The translations under genes and the position numbers were made by a program. From the NCBI GenBank assembly GCA_042408965.1, contig JBHOQN010000089.1, positions 72,019-136,018 of the forward strand: DNA of 64,000 nucleotides, in the 5' to 3' direction. This document shows, piece by piece, positions 1-8,165 of this stretch; the first letter of the stretch is position 1; every line of letters begins with the position of its first letter. A model generated the notes under the pieces. It worked only from the letters and a program-made list of their open reading frames with translations, was not told the DNA's origin and searched no databases. This DNA is from Thermogemmatispora sp042408965. Its GTDB lineage: Bacteria; Chloroflexota; Ktedonobacteria; Ktedonobacterales; Ktedonobacteraceae.

Positions 1-1
1 G

Positions 2-1264
2 CCCGAGCGCGGCGAGATCCTCCTGCGCGCTGCCCTCGTGCTTGAACGTGAGAAAGAGGCCCTCGCCGCGTTGATGACACGCGAGATGGGCAAGATTCTG
101 AAGGAGACGCGCGGCGATGTGCAGACCGCCATCGACGTGGCGAAATATATCGCCGGCGAGGGCCGGCGCGCCGAAGGGGAGACCGTTCCCTCGGCCCTGC
201 GCGGCAAGATCTGCCTGACGGTTCGCCAGCCGCTGGGCGTGGTGGGTATCATCACACCCTGGAACTTCCCACTGGCGATTCCCGCGTGGAAGACCTTCCC
301 CGCGCTGCTGGCAGGCAACGCAGTTGTGCTCAAACCGGCCAGCGACACGCCGCTTCTGGCGCTCAAGCTGGCCGAGATATTGCAGGAGGCCGGGCTGCCA
401 GACGGCGTTTTCAACGTGGTCACCGGTCCCGGCAGCACGCTCGGCGACGCCCTCGTCAGCCATCCCGGCGTCAACATGATCTCCCTGACTGGCTCGACCG
501 AGGTGGGCCGGCGCGTGGCGGAGATCTGCGGCCGCGACCTGCGCCGCTGCTCGCTGGAGCTGGGCGGTAAGAATGCCGTGATCGTCCTCGAAGACGCCGA
601 TCTGCCGCAAGCTGTCGAGAGTGTCGCGCTGGGAGCGTTCGGCACCAGCGGTCAGCGCTGCACAGCGACCAGCCGCGTGATCGTCCAGCGCTCCGTGGAG
701 CGCGAGTTCTCCGAACGCCTGGTCGCCGCGGCCGAGCGGCTGCGCATCGGCGATGGATTGCGCGAGGACGTGGAGATGGGTCCGCTGGTGAACATGGCCC
801 GCGTGCGCGCCGTCGACGAGTACACACAGATTGGCAGGCAGGAGGGGGCACGCCTCCTGACTGGTGGCGCCCCGCTCAACGAGGGGGAATACAGCGAGGG
901 GGCTTTCTACCGACCGACGATCTTCAGCGAGGTGCACCCGCAGATGCGCATCGCGCGCGAGGAGGTCTTCGGCCCCTTCGTCTCGATCATCCCGGTGGCC
1001 TCCTACGAAGAGGCGGTTGCGGTGGCCAACTCCACCATGTATGGCCTCTCAACGGCCATCTTCACACGCAGCAGCCATTACACCTTCCGCGCCATGCGTG
1101 AGATCCAGTCGGGCCTGATCTACTTCAACGCCCCGACCACCGGTGCCGAGATCCACCTCCCCTTTGGCGGCATGAAGGCCAGCGGCAACGGCCATCGCGA
1201 GCTTGGCTCCGGCGCGGTCGCCGACTTCAGCGAGATCAAGACGATCTTCGTGGTCTACGAATAG
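2..1264 (+). CDS. NAD(P)-dependent aldehyde dehydrogenase (5' truncated by window edge)
   Basis: Aldehyde dehydrogenase superfamily enzyme, oxidising an aldehyde to its acid (or acyl-CoA) with NAD(P)+. The frame is open from base 2, so about 60-80 N-terminal residues lie outside the window; the GTG at 38 is internal. Visible family motifs are the nucleotide-binding stretch with TPWNFP (about base 265), ELGGKN carrying the general-base Glu (about 555-575), and GQRCTA with the catalytic Cys codon at 659-661, then EEVFGPF near 960. The C-terminus, with PFGGMKASGNG, is complete. The substrate cannot be told from sequence; the overall look is that of the broad semialdehyde/aldehyde dehydrogenases. 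It converges on the DUF4388 gene, 52 bp away. Confidence 0.93.
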   Translation, partial: PERGEILLRAALVLEREKEALAALMTREMGKILKETRGDVQTAIDVAKYIAGEGRRAEGETVPSALRGKICLTVRQPLGVVGIITPWNFPLAIPAWKTFPALLAGNAVVLKPASDTPLLALKLAEILQEAGLPDGVFNVVTGPGSTLGDALVSHPGVNMISLTGSTEVGRRVAEICGRDLRRCSLELGGKNAVIVLEDADLPQAVESVALGAFGTSGQRCTATSRVIVQRSVEREFSERLVAAAERLRIGDGLREDVEMGPLVNMARVRAVDEYTQIGRQEGARLLTGGAPLNEGEYSEGAFYRPTIFSEVHPQMRIAREEVFGPFVSIIPVASYEEAVAVANSTMYGLSTAIFTRSSHYTFRAMREIQSGLIYFNAPTTGAEIHLPFGGMKASGNGHRELGSGAVADFSEIKTIFVVYE

Positions 1265-1288
1265 CCACCGGCCCCTACAGGCCTGGCT
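1263..1288. terminator. Hairpin between convergent genes
   Basis: AGCCA and TGGCT arms (1263-1267, 1284-1288) enclose a GGCC/GGCC inner stem with a two-base bulge, starting in the ALDH stop codon. No T-run follows on either strand, so this is only a terminator-like stem-loop. Confidence 0.35.
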
Positions 1289-1316
1289 ACTCCATCTGAC
1301 AGCGCTTCGCTCTCCG

Positions 1317-2582
1317 CTAGGAGCGCTGCAGCTCAAACTGCGCAAAGAGGGCCTCCCAGACGTCCTGATTCTCCAGGCGCTCGTAAAGGGAGGCCACGCG
1401 CGAGTTGATGGTTTCAAAAATCACGCGCAGAATGCGCAGAAGCACGGTCGAGGCCTCATCGTAGAACTCGGCCGAGCGCTGGATATCGCCATGCAGCACC
1501 TCGTGGCAGAGGGCAGTGAAGTTCTCCACATCAATGTGATTATTGCTGATGATGAACTTATAGTTGCCCATATAGCGCAGGTGCTCGCGCGAGAGCAGGG
1601 ACTCCAGAGTATTGGGATCAAGCTCCGTCCCATTGGCACGGCAGGTATCGGCCAGAGCGTCCATCGTCCAGTTGATATACTCCACCAGGCCTGGGAGTTG
1701 CTCGGTCGGGCCTTTGCGCCGATACCAGTCCTGCTCCATACGGCTGATCAGATTCAGCAGCTCAAAGCTTTCCATACGCATCTTCTCTGCAGGATCGGGC
1801 AGGCGTACACCGCGGCTGCCCTTCTGAGGGGGATGCAGCTCCTGCGGCACCGGGATCAGCAGACGCTGCTGCACCAGGGTCGCCAGATCGCGCGCTACCT
1901 CCAGCTCGGGTCGGCGCAGACCGGTCGCGATTTTGCGCACCCAGCGCTGCATGTTCACGTGGCTCAAGATCTCGATCAGACGCGCGTTGAAATTCATCGG
2001 GTAGGGAATGGCCGGTGTCATCTGCAGGATGGTGCGCATGCCATTGGGCAGGAAGAGCCGGAGCTGCTCCCACTCATCAGAGTAGCGCACCATCTCCATC
2101 GTCACACGCACGATCTCCAGGCCCAGCGACTGCTCGCCATAGGGCAGAAAGGGGTGTCTGTTGGGGCTGGTGATAAACTCATAGCTGCCCTCGCGCCAGA
2201 GCGCCAGCTCGCGCGCCGTCCAGAGGGCCTTCGTGCGCAGCGCCTCGTAGAGCTGCTGCTCGTTGATCACTCGCATGGCAATCAGGCGCTCGCCGATGCG
2301 CCGCCCTAAGGCGTCCTGCAGTTGCTGTGAAAAGGCGAACTCGACCTGCTGAAAGGTTGCCATGCCGAGCTGCTGCAGCACATCCCCCAGCGTCAGCGCC
2401 CCCGGATCAAGCTCAGAGCAGTTCGCGATCTTGCCATCATCGAAATAGAGCACACCGACACGCCCCTGCTCGTGCTTGAGATGCAGAGCACCTGTCACCG
2501 ACCCCAGCTCCATCATCTGCAGAATCTCAACCAGCCCGAAATCTTTCAAAGACCCCTGCAAGGGTCTGGTATTCGTCGTCAT
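1317..2582 (-). CDS. DUF4388 domain-containing protein
   Basis: 421-residue cytoplasmic protein. Residues about 6-160 form a DUF4388 domain (PatA-like N-terminal type): it opens with LQGSLKDFGLVEILQMME, then TGALHL, YFDDGKIANC, and the helical EEQL/ALW-REGSYEF part. This family appears in signalling proteins of Chloroflexota, Cyanobacteria and Deltaproteobacteria, where it is thought to be a protein-interaction module; no enzymatic activity is known. The remaining 260 residues are helical, with no family I recognise. ATG at 2582 has a purine-rich region just upstream (GGGGGAGG). The promoter sits in the end of the next gene. Possible role in gliding or kinase signalling is inference only. Confidence 0.85.
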   Translation of the reverse strand: MTTNTRPLQGSLKDFGLVEILQMMELGSVTGALHLKHEQGRVGVLYFDDGKIANCSELDPGALTLGDVLQQLGMATFQQVEFAFSQQLQDALGRRIGERLIAMRVINEQQLYEALRTKALWTARELALWREGSYEFITSPNRHPFLPYGEQSLGLEIVRVTMEMVRYSDEWEQLRLFLPNGMRTILQMTPAIPYPMNFNARLIEILSHVNMQRWVRKIATGLRRPELEVARDLATLVQQRLLIPVPQELHPPQKGSRGVRLPDPAEKMRMESFELLNLISRMEQDWYRRKGPTEQLPGLVEYINWTMDALADTCRANGTELDPNTLESLLSREHLRYMGNYKFIISNNHIDVENFTALCHEVLHGDIQRSAEFYDEASTVLLRILRVIFETINSRVASLYERLENQDVWEALFAQFELQRS

Positions 2583-2655
2583 ACCTCCCCCTCAAATCAG
2601 GCTCGCCGCCAGGACCTCACTGTCAGCCAGAGTTATAGTAGAGTACACTTCCTGC

Positions 2656-2685
2656 ATTATAACAGATGCCAAGTCATTTCAACAA
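2656..2685 (-). promoter_or_regulatory. Promoter of the DUF4388 gene
   Basis: On the minus strand TTGTTG (2680-2685) and TATAAT (2656-2661) are separated by 18 bp, and TGT directly precedes the -10, making an extended -10. It overlaps the 3' end of the upstream glycosyltransferase gene by a few bases. Confidence 0.6.
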
Positions 2686-3923
2686 GCACCTGTTTTCTCA
2701 CGGGGCGTGCCAGCTTCCTCCAGGGCCGCTCGCAGCAACGGGAGGAGGGCCTCCCAGGTGTAGCGCTCCTCCACGAGGCGACGTCCCTGGCGGCCCAGTG
2801 CGCGGGCGCGCTGGGGATCACGCAGCAGGGCAATCAAGGCCGCGCTGAAGTCCGCCACATCGCGAATCAGGAGATGCTCGCCATCGCGCACGGCCAGGCC
2901 CTCCGCTCCCAGGGGCGTGGTGACGACCGCGCGCTCCAGCGCCAGGGCCTCGAGGATTTTATAGCGCGTCCCGGAGGCCTGCAGCAGCGGTACGGGAACC
3001 GCCGCGGCGCGGCGTAGGTACGGGCGCACATCCGCCACCGTCCCGGTGACCACCACCTCAGGCTCGCGGCGCAGCCTGGCGACCAGCCCGTAGCGATCGC
3101 GTCCCACCAGCACCAGGCGTGCGGCGGGACAGGCGCGGCGCACCGCGGGCAGCACACGTTCGCAGAGCAGCTCCGCCGCCGCGACGTTGGGCTGATAGCC
3201 GAACTCCGCTGGGTAAACGAGATCCTGTGTGGCCACTTCTGCCACCTGAGGCGCCTCAGGCGGCACACGCTCGTTCTCGTAGTGTGACAGGTCGAGCGCA
3301 TTGGGCAGGCAGCGCAGGCGTATGCGGTCGCCGCAGATGCGCCGCTGCCGCTCCAGGTCAAGCTCCGAGGGCAGCCAGATCTCGTCGGCCCAGGGGAAAC
3401 AGCGCTGCTCACGCCTGCGAAAGACACGCGCCCGCAGCTGAGCCGCGTGGGCCTCGGCGGGCGTCGCCGCCAGCGCGGCCAACTGACGGGCCAGGGCGCT
3501 CTCGACATTGTGGCAATCGATAAAAACATGCAGGCCGCGGCGTTTGAGTTCCGGGGCCAGCTCGCTGGCGTAGGGATGGACCAGCACCACATGGGTCGCT
3601 CCCTGGGCGGCGAGCCAGGCCAGCAGCGGCTGGCGCTGGCTGGCGAGCGAGCGCTCCACCCAGGAGGGCCAGAGGTGACGGAGCCACAGCAGGTGCGCCT
3701 GCAGACCGCGCGGCGGCAGAAAGGCACTCAGCTCAGGCTGCGTGGGATCGGAGGAGGGCAGGGCCGCCAGATCGACCGGGCCCCGCTCACGCAGATCCCA
3801 GACCAGCAGCGGCTCTGGCGCCACCGCACGCGCCAGCAGGACCTGGAGCTGATAGAAGCGGATCTGGAGTCCCCCAATGATCGGGGGCGCCACCACCCAG
3901 GGCGCAATCAGAGCAACACGCAT
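2679..3923 (-). CDS. Glycosyltransferase, GT4-like (GT-B fold)
   Basis: 414-residue GT-B glycosyltransferase that would move a sugar from a nucleotide- or lipid-linked donor to an unknown acceptor. The N-terminal Rossmann domain starts MRVALIAPW and has the GG loop (IIGGLQIR, residues 15-22). The C-terminal donor domain (about 205-390) shows LVLVGRDRYGL, then the GT4-type E-x7-E region (GTRYKILEALALERAVV) and TTPLGAEGL, with the final RRLVEERYTWEAL helix. No signal peptide or membrane span, so cytoplasmic. It stands alone, divergent from the SDR gene. Exopolysaccharide or glycolipid assembly is possible but not shown. Confidence 0.85.
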   Translation of the reverse strand: MRVALIAPWVVAPPIIGGLQIRFYQLQVLLARAVAPEPLLVWDLRERGPVDLAALPSSDPTQPELSAFLPPRGLQAHLLWLRHLWPSWVERSLASQRQPLLAWLAAQGATHVVLVHPYASELAPELKRRGLHVFIDCHNVESALARQLAALAATPAEAHAAQLRARVFRRREQRCFPWADEIWLPSELDLERQRRICGDRIRLRCLPNALDLSHYENERVPPEAPQVAEVATQDLVYPAEFGYQPNVAAAELLCERVLPAVRRACPAARLVLVGRDRYGLVARLRREPEVVVTGTVADVRPYLRRAAAVPVPLLQASGTRYKILEALALERAVVTTPLGAEGLAVRDGEHLLIRDVADFSAALIALLRDPQRARALGRQGRRLVEERYTWEALLPLLRAALEEAGTPREKTGAC

Positions 3924-4056
3924 ACAGCCATCGTCCTCCCACTTGCAGAGCTTGCCTTGCTTTCTTCCTGATGCTCAGCCAGCATTGTCTGATAAAATCC
4001 CCACGGATGTCAAACCGCAGCCCCAGAGGCGCGGCGTGAAAAACCTCGCCACATTT

Positions 4057-4065
4057 TGCTATAAT
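4057..4065 (+). promoter_or_regulatory. Extended -10 promoter giving a leaderless SDR mRNA
   Basis: TGC-TATAAT with TATAAT at 4060-4065. A weak -35 (GTGAAA, 4036-4041) lies 18 bp upstream. The ATG at 4073 begins 8 bases after the hexamer, where transcription should start, so the mRNA probably has no 5' leader. Confidence 0.65.
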
Positions 4066-4072
4066 TCCGAAC

Positions 4073-4786
4073 ATGAGTATTCGCGATCGTGTCGCCATCA
4101 TCACCGGCGCCGGACGAGGGATCGGACGCGCCACCGCGCTGCGCTTCGCCCGCGAAGGAGCCCATGTCGTGCTCTTCAGCCGTACGGCGGAGCATCTCGA
4201 GGAGAGCCTCGCGGCCATCCGCCGCCAGGGGGGCAGCGCCCTGGCGATCAGCGGCGATGTCTCGCGCGAAGAGGAGGTACAGGCCCTCTTCAGGCGTACC
4301 CAGGAGACCTTCGGCCACCTGGATATTCTGGTCAACTGCGCCGGTATCGTCGCTCTGCGGCCCTTCATTGAGATGGAGACAGCCGTCTGGGATGCGGTGC
4401 TCGCTACCAACCTGCGCGGAACCTTCCTCTGCTGCCGTGAAGCCTTTCGCCTGATGGCCCCGCAGCGGCGAGGGGTGATCATCAATATCTCCTCGCTCTC
4501 GGGCGTCAAGGGCGTGGAGAAATTTCCCGGCCTGAGCGCCTACAACGTCTCAAAGGCGGGCATTGCCAGCCTGACCGAGATCCTGGCGATCGAGGGCCGG
4601 CCGCACAACATCCGCGTCTGTGCCGTCAGCCCCGGCGCCGTGGATACTGAGATGCTCCGTCAGGCCGCGCCGCATCTCAAGGCGGGCATGACCCCGGAGG
4701 ATCTGGCCGAGCTGCTGCTCTTCCTGGCTGCGGATACCGGCCGCATGCTGAGCGGGAGCAATCTGGAGATCTTCAGCAACGCCTGA
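4073..4786 (+). CDS. Short-chain dehydrogenase/reductase (FabG-like)
   Basis: 237-residue classical SDR, an NAD(P)-dependent oxidoreductase with a Rossmann fold, acting in the cytoplasm on an unknown alcohol/ketone pair. Cofactor motif TGAGRGIG at 11-18, NCAG at 88-91, catalytic Ser in NISSLSG (138-144), and Y157-x3-K161 in YNVSKAG. A PG motif follows (VSPGAVDTEM). FabG (3-oxoacyl-ACP reductase) is the closest general match, but no fatty-acid genes adjoin it, so I do not assign that name. The ATG lies only 8 bases behind a TGC-TATAAT element and there is no Shine-Dalgarno, which suggests leaderless translation. Confidence 0.93.
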   Translation: MSIRDRVAIITGAGRGIGRATALRFAREGAHVVLFSRTAEHLEESLAAIRRQGGSALAISGDVSREEEVQALFRRTQETFGHLDILVNCAGIVALRPFIEMETAVWDAVLATNLRGTFLCCREAFRLMAPQRRGVIINISSLSGVKGVEKFPGLSAYNVSKAGIASLTEILAIEGRPHNIRVCAVSPGAVDTEMLRQAAPHLKAGMTPEDLAELLLFLAADTGRMLSGSNLEIFSNA

Positions 4787-4874
4787 AGGGGGCAGACGCC
4801 GTCTAGCAACAGGTCAGTCTCTGCCGGGCCTGGGCAAGAGAGGCCAGGAGAGCCAGCGGGTAGGGAGTGCCCTT

Positions 4875-4914
4875 GCAACGCAATGCAACGCGACGCAACG
4901 ACATACGACATACG
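4875..4914 (+). repeat. 10-bp tandem repeats upstream of the PTPS/QueD gene
   Basis: Three imperfect 10-bp units, GCAACGCAAT, GCAACGCGAC and GCAACGACAT, start at 4875, 4885 and 4895, followed by a 7-bp repeat (ACGACAT twice). The unit length is one helical turn. The array ends about 30 bp before the ATG at 4943. Confidence 0.6.
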
Positions 4915-4942
4915 CATGCGCCAGCTGTCAGGAATACACAAT

Positions 4943-5371
4943 ATGGTCTACTTAACGAGACGTGCCAGCTTCAGCGCCTCGCACCGGCTCTGGAGCACGG
5001 CCCTCAGCGAGAGCGAGAACTGGAATCTCTACGGGAAATGTGCCAATCCCAACGGGCACGGCCACAACTACATCCTGGAAGTCACGCTCCAGGGAAGACC
5101 CGATCCACGCACGGGCATGCTGATGAACCTGAGCGATCTGCGCGAGATCATGCATCGCGAGGTAGTGGACTGGGTTGACCATCGGCACCTGAATCACGAC
5201 GTACCCTGGCTTGCCGACTGCATTCCGACGACAGAAATCCTGGTGATGAAGTTCTGGGAGCGCCTGGAGTCAGCCCTACCAGAGGGGCTGCTCTACGAGG
5301 TCAGGCTCTACGAGACCGACAATAACAGTGCGGCCTACCGCGGCGAGCACCACCCCCTCACTCATCCATAA
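4943..5371 (+). CDS. 6-pyruvoyl-tetrahydropterin synthase / QueD family protein
   Basis: 142 residues. The family converts 7,8-dihydroneopterin triphosphate to 6-pyruvoyl-tetrahydropterin or, as QueD, to 6-carboxy-tetrahydropterin for queuosine synthesis. Zinc ligands are His14 (SASHRL), His39 and His41 (GHGHNY). The catalytic Cys33 sits in GKCANPNGHGH, and Asp79-His80 and Glu124 (YETDNN) complete the site. I prefer the ATG at 4943 over an upstream in-frame start at 4883 because AGGA lies 8-9 bases before it and the homology begins there; the upstream stretch is repetitive DNA. No queC, queE, queF or folE is nearby, so the branch (queuosine or pterin) stays open. Its 3' end overlaps the convergent exonuclease gene by 14 bp. 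Confidence 0.88.
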   Translation: MVYLTRRASFSASHRLWSTALSESENWNLYGKCANPNGHGHNYILEVTLQGRPDPRTGMLMNLSDLREIMHREVVDWVDHRHLNHDVPWLADCIPTTEILVMKFWERLESALPEGLLYEVRLYETDNNSAAYRGEHHPLTHP

Positions 5372-6560
5372 GTGAGCGGAGGCGAGCCTTCCAATCGTTC
5401 CCGCTCTCACCATCATCGGCCTCGCCGATCGTCCAGCTACGGGCGCCATCGGTGAGCCGCGTCGGCTGAGCGGCCGGGGGACGCGGCGCCGTATTGAGCG
5501 TGCGCAGCGCCGTCTGCGCCGCCTTGCGCACATCATAGACCGGATCCTGCAACAACGCACGGATGGCCTCGCGGCAACCCTGCTGGCCAAGGCGCCCCAA
5601 AGCCCGCGCCGCCGCGGCCCGTTCGTCGGAGGTCGGCGCCCGCAGGAGGGCGCTGATATCGGCGGCGAGGCCGGTCAGTGAGAGGTCCGCGATGAGGCGC
5701 AGCAGACGGCTGCGGCGCATAGGGTGACGCAGCACCGCCAGGGCAGCGCGGCAATCAGCGTAGATCTGCTCATCGCTCAGCAGGCCCTTCTCACGAGCGT
5801 CAGCAATGGCCAGCTCTGCGGGCAGCGAGACCGCTCCGCGCAGAAACGGCTCGATCCAGTCAGCAACGGGTTCAAGCGCGCCGACATACTCGTGCAGCAC
5901 CAGGATATGATGGTAGTGCTGATCGAGCCAGTAGTAGAGCGCCAGCGTCATCTCGGCATCGCGTGCAGCATAGGCCACCATCGCTGGCGGCAATGGACGC
6001 CGCGCCCAGTCGGTGCGCTGCAGGCTCTTGTCGAGATGCACCCCGAAGGCGCGCTGCAACATAGCCGCCAGCGAGGACTCGTTCTGGCCGAAGATTGAAC
6101 GACTGGCGGCCTCCAGATCAATATAGTGCGCCACGTTCAGGCCCCGCTCAGCCATCACATGCAGATCAGCCCCCGCGCCATGCAGCAGAATACGGATGGC
6201 CGCGTCCTCAGTGACCGCCGCCAGAGGCGAGAGGTCAGCCAGTCGCCAGGCATCGATCACAAAACAGGTGCCGTCAATGGCTAGCTGCAGCAGCGCCAGA
6301 CGGTGCGCAGGAGCGCTCTCCCCCAGCGCACGCGCGCGCCCCTGGACAAACTCAGCGTCAACGCCGATGATGCGGGCAGCAGCCAGCACCTCGACAGCGG
6401 CGCGCAACTGGTCCGGCCGATCAACGTAGATCCGTGTGCCCTTCTCAGGCGCTCGACCGGGTGGCGGGGTCGGGCCAAGATAGCCCGGCTGAATCTTTTC
6501 CTGGATACTCGATTCCAGCGAAGCATCTTTGTCTTTCAACGCTTCTGCCATCCTAGTCAC
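5358..6560 (-). CDS. RNase D-like DEDDy 3'-5' exonuclease with C-terminal HEAT repeats
   Basis: 400 residues. The exonuclease domain (about 43-215) has all DEDDy residues: D68/E70 (GVDAEF), D132 (GAGADLHV), and Y197/D201 (VAYAARDAEM). Family members trim tRNA or other RNA 3' ends with two metal ions. Canonical RNase D continues with HRDC domains; here the C-terminal part (about 295-360) instead reads as HEAT repeats (SDERAAAARALGRLG, then DPVYDVRKAAQTAL). The N-terminal 40 residues are low complexity. The start may be GTG at 6560 or ATG at 6551. An extended -10 (TGC-TATAGT, -10 at 6606-6611) lies about 45 bp upstream. Activity is likely; the substrate is unknown. Confidence 0.85.
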   Translation of the reverse strand: MTRMAEALKDKDASLESSIQEKIQPGYLGPTPPPGRAPEKGTRIYVDRPDQLRAAVEVLAAARIIGVDAEFVQGRARALGESAPAHRLALLQLAIDGTCFVIDAWRLADLSPLAAVTEDAAIRILLHGAGADLHVMAERGLNVAHYIDLEAASRSIFGQNESSLAAMLQRAFGVHLDKSLQRTDWARRPLPPAMVAYAARDAEMTLALYYWLDQHYHHILVLHEYVGALEPVADWIEPFLRGAVSLPAELAIADAREKGLLSDEQIYADCRAALAVLRHPMRRSRLLRLIADLSLTGLAADISALLRAPTSDERAAAARALGRLGQQGCREAIRALLQDPVYDVRKAAQTALRTLNTAPRPPAAQPTRLTDGARSWTIGEADDGESGNDWKARLRSLMDE

Positions 6561-6605
6561 AAAAGCTACAATCTATAGCTGCCTGCCGATCTATGTGTGT
6601 CTCCC

Positions 6606-6614
6606 ACTATAGCA
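6606..6614 (-). promoter_or_regulatory. Extended -10 promoter of the exonuclease gene
   Basis: Minus-strand TGC-TATAGT; hexamer at 6606-6611. No good -35 at 16-18 bp. Confidence 0.5.
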
Positions 6615-6692
6615 GATTCTGGCGTAGTCGTACAGATAGTATTTATCGTTCTCTATGCCGACGCGAATCACGCAGACGCGCAGAAAGGGGGA

Positions 6693-7265
6693 TCAGGTGC
6701 GACGGCTATCGCGGTCCACCAGCTCCAGTCGGCCGGTGGAGATGTCGATCACCAGGCCATGGACAGGAATGGCGGGCAGAAAGGGGCTGCTACGAATGAC
6801 CTGCACCACCTCGCGCACATTGCTCTGCAGGTCGTCAAAGGCACCCAGCCAGCGCACCAGCCCCTGGATGTCGCCTAGCCCGTAGCTGGCAATCAGATGC
6901 TGAGGATCAACACCCAGGGCCTGCATGGAAGCCGTCAGCGTGGCGGGATCAACGCGCGCGAGGCCACAACTGGTGTGCCCAATGACGAGCACCTCGCGTA
7001 CTCCGAGCAGATAGATGGCTCCGGCGAGCGAGCGGATCAGATCGCTGGCTGCCCGCTCGCGCTCCGGAGTGGCGATGGTGGCGCCGGCAGTACGCAACTC
7101 GACCACATCGCCTCGCTCCAGGCCGAGGGCTTGCTCGAACATCCCAACGAGGCGACAATCCATGCAGGTGACAACCGCCGTATGCTTGCGCGGCAGGTGG
7201 CTGATCTGCGGCAGGTGGGTCTCTTCCAGAAAACGTCTGTTATGCTCCAAGATCTCGTCCAGCAT
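6693..7265 (-). CDS. Beta-class carbonic anhydrase
   Basis: 190-residue zinc enzyme interconverting CO2 and bicarbonate. The zinc/catalytic signature is complete: C34-x-D36-x-R38 in VVTCMDCRL, and H97-x2-C100 in GHTSCGL. ELRTAGA, where beta-CAs carry the conserved RNAGA-type loop, is also present. Size and layout fit the short bacterial (type D-like) beta-CAs. No signal peptide, so cytoplasmic. It is transcribed alone from a well-formed promoter and may supply bicarbonate to carboxylases; that role is inference. Confidence 0.93.
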   Translation of the reverse strand: MLDEILEHNRRFLEETHLPQISHLPRKHTAVVTCMDCRLVGMFEQALGLERGDVVELRTAGATIATPERERAASDLIRSLAGAIYLLGVREVLVIGHTSCGLARVDPATLTASMQALGVDPQHLIASYGLGDIQGLVRWLGAFDDLQSNVREVVQVIRSSPFLPAIPVHGLVIDISTGRLELVDRDSRRT

Positions 7266-7313
7266 TGCACCTATCTCGATTTCTCTGGCTTGAAGGTCCT
7301 CTGAGTGAGGTCC

Positions 7314-7342
7314 AGTGTAGCACAGTCACCGGATGTGTGCAA
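7314..7342 (-). promoter_or_regulatory. Promoter of the carbonic anhydrase gene
   Basis: Minus-strand TTGCAC (7337-7342), 17-bp spacer, TACACT (7314-7319), with TGC before the -10. Confidence 0.65.
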
Positions 7343-7379
7343 TGGCGATCCTGGATGCGCCAGACTGAACTGGCCAGCG

Positions 7380-8165
7380 CTACTCTGGCTCAGCCTGTCC
7401 GAGAGCGGCTTCGCCCTCGACGATGAAGACGATGCGCTCACAGATATTGGTGCAGTGATCGGCGACGCGCTCGAGCTTGTGCGCGATCCAGAGCAGATAG
7501 GTGGCACGCTGGAGAATGCGTGGATCGCTCTGCAGCGCGGGAATGGCCTGCGCGCCCGTCAGCATCGCCATGAGATCATGGCGCACCAGATGATAGCGCA
7601 CGTCGACAACATCGTCCTCCTGCCAGAGATGGCGTGCGGCCTGCGCATCGCGCTCGGCGAAGGCCTGCATCGTCCCCTGCAGCACCCGACGTGCTTCCTG
7701 ACCCAGATCGAGAATGCCCTGCATGATCGAGGTCTCGCTGACACGATGGCTCTCCTGGCGCGCGCTGCCGTTACCGCTATTGTCGGCCAGCCGGCTGTCA
7801 ACCTCCACCAGCGAGGTGGCCTCTGTGCGCAATGGCACCATGCGCAGAATGATGGTGGCGATGCCGGCGGCTCCATCGCCGATGCGCTCGAGATCCCCGG
7901 CGATGGAGAGCGCTGCCGTGAGATAGCGCAGATCTACGCCTCCCAGCGGCTGCTGCAGCGTCAGCAGGCGAATGGTGTGCTCTTCGATGGCTGCACGCAG
8001 ACCGTCAATCCTGGCATCGGCCTCGATGACCATGCCCGATCGCGCCTGATCACCGCCGCGCAGGGCCTCGAGAGCTGTGCCGAGGGCCTCATCGACCTGG
8101 TGTCCAAGCTGCTTGATCTGTTCGTCAAGCTCCTGTAACTCTTTATCCAGCAGTGTCCTTGTCAT
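7380..8165 (-). CDS. phoU: PhoU family phosphate-signalling protein
   Basis: 261 residues, two tandem PhoU three-helix repeats (about 15-105 and 125-225). Each carries the acidic metal-binding type motif seen in this family: ALEALRGGD...D-ARIDG and, in the second repeat, FAERDAQAARHLWQEDDVVD. PhoU links the Pst phosphate ABC transporter with the PhoR kinase and dampens phosphate uptake. The protein is somewhat longer than E. coli PhoU (241) because of an Arg/Ser-rich linker. No pst or phoBR gene is next to it here. An extended -10 (TGG-TACACT, -10 at 8298-8303) lies upstream. Confidence 0.9.
   Translation of the reverse strand: MTRTLLDKELQELDEQIKQLGHQVDEALGTALEALRGGDQARSGMVIEADARIDGLRAAIEEHTIRLLTLQQPLGGVDLRYLTAALSIAGDLERIGDGAAGIATIILRMVPLRTEATSLVEVDSRLADNSGNGSARQESHRVSETSIMQGILDLGQEARRVLQGTMQAFAERDAQAARHLWQEDDVVDVRYHLVRHDLMAMLTGAQAIPALQSDPRILQRATYLLWIAHKLERVADHCTNICERIVFIVEGEAALGQAEPE

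Noticed and set aside
1203..2309. 368-codon plus-strand open frame
   Set aside because: Antisense to the DUF4388 gene; no ribosome site or family likeness.
4787..4942. preQ1 riboswitch before the PTPS/QueD gene
   Set aside because: No short hairpin with A-rich tail and downstream pairing; the region is repetitive instead.
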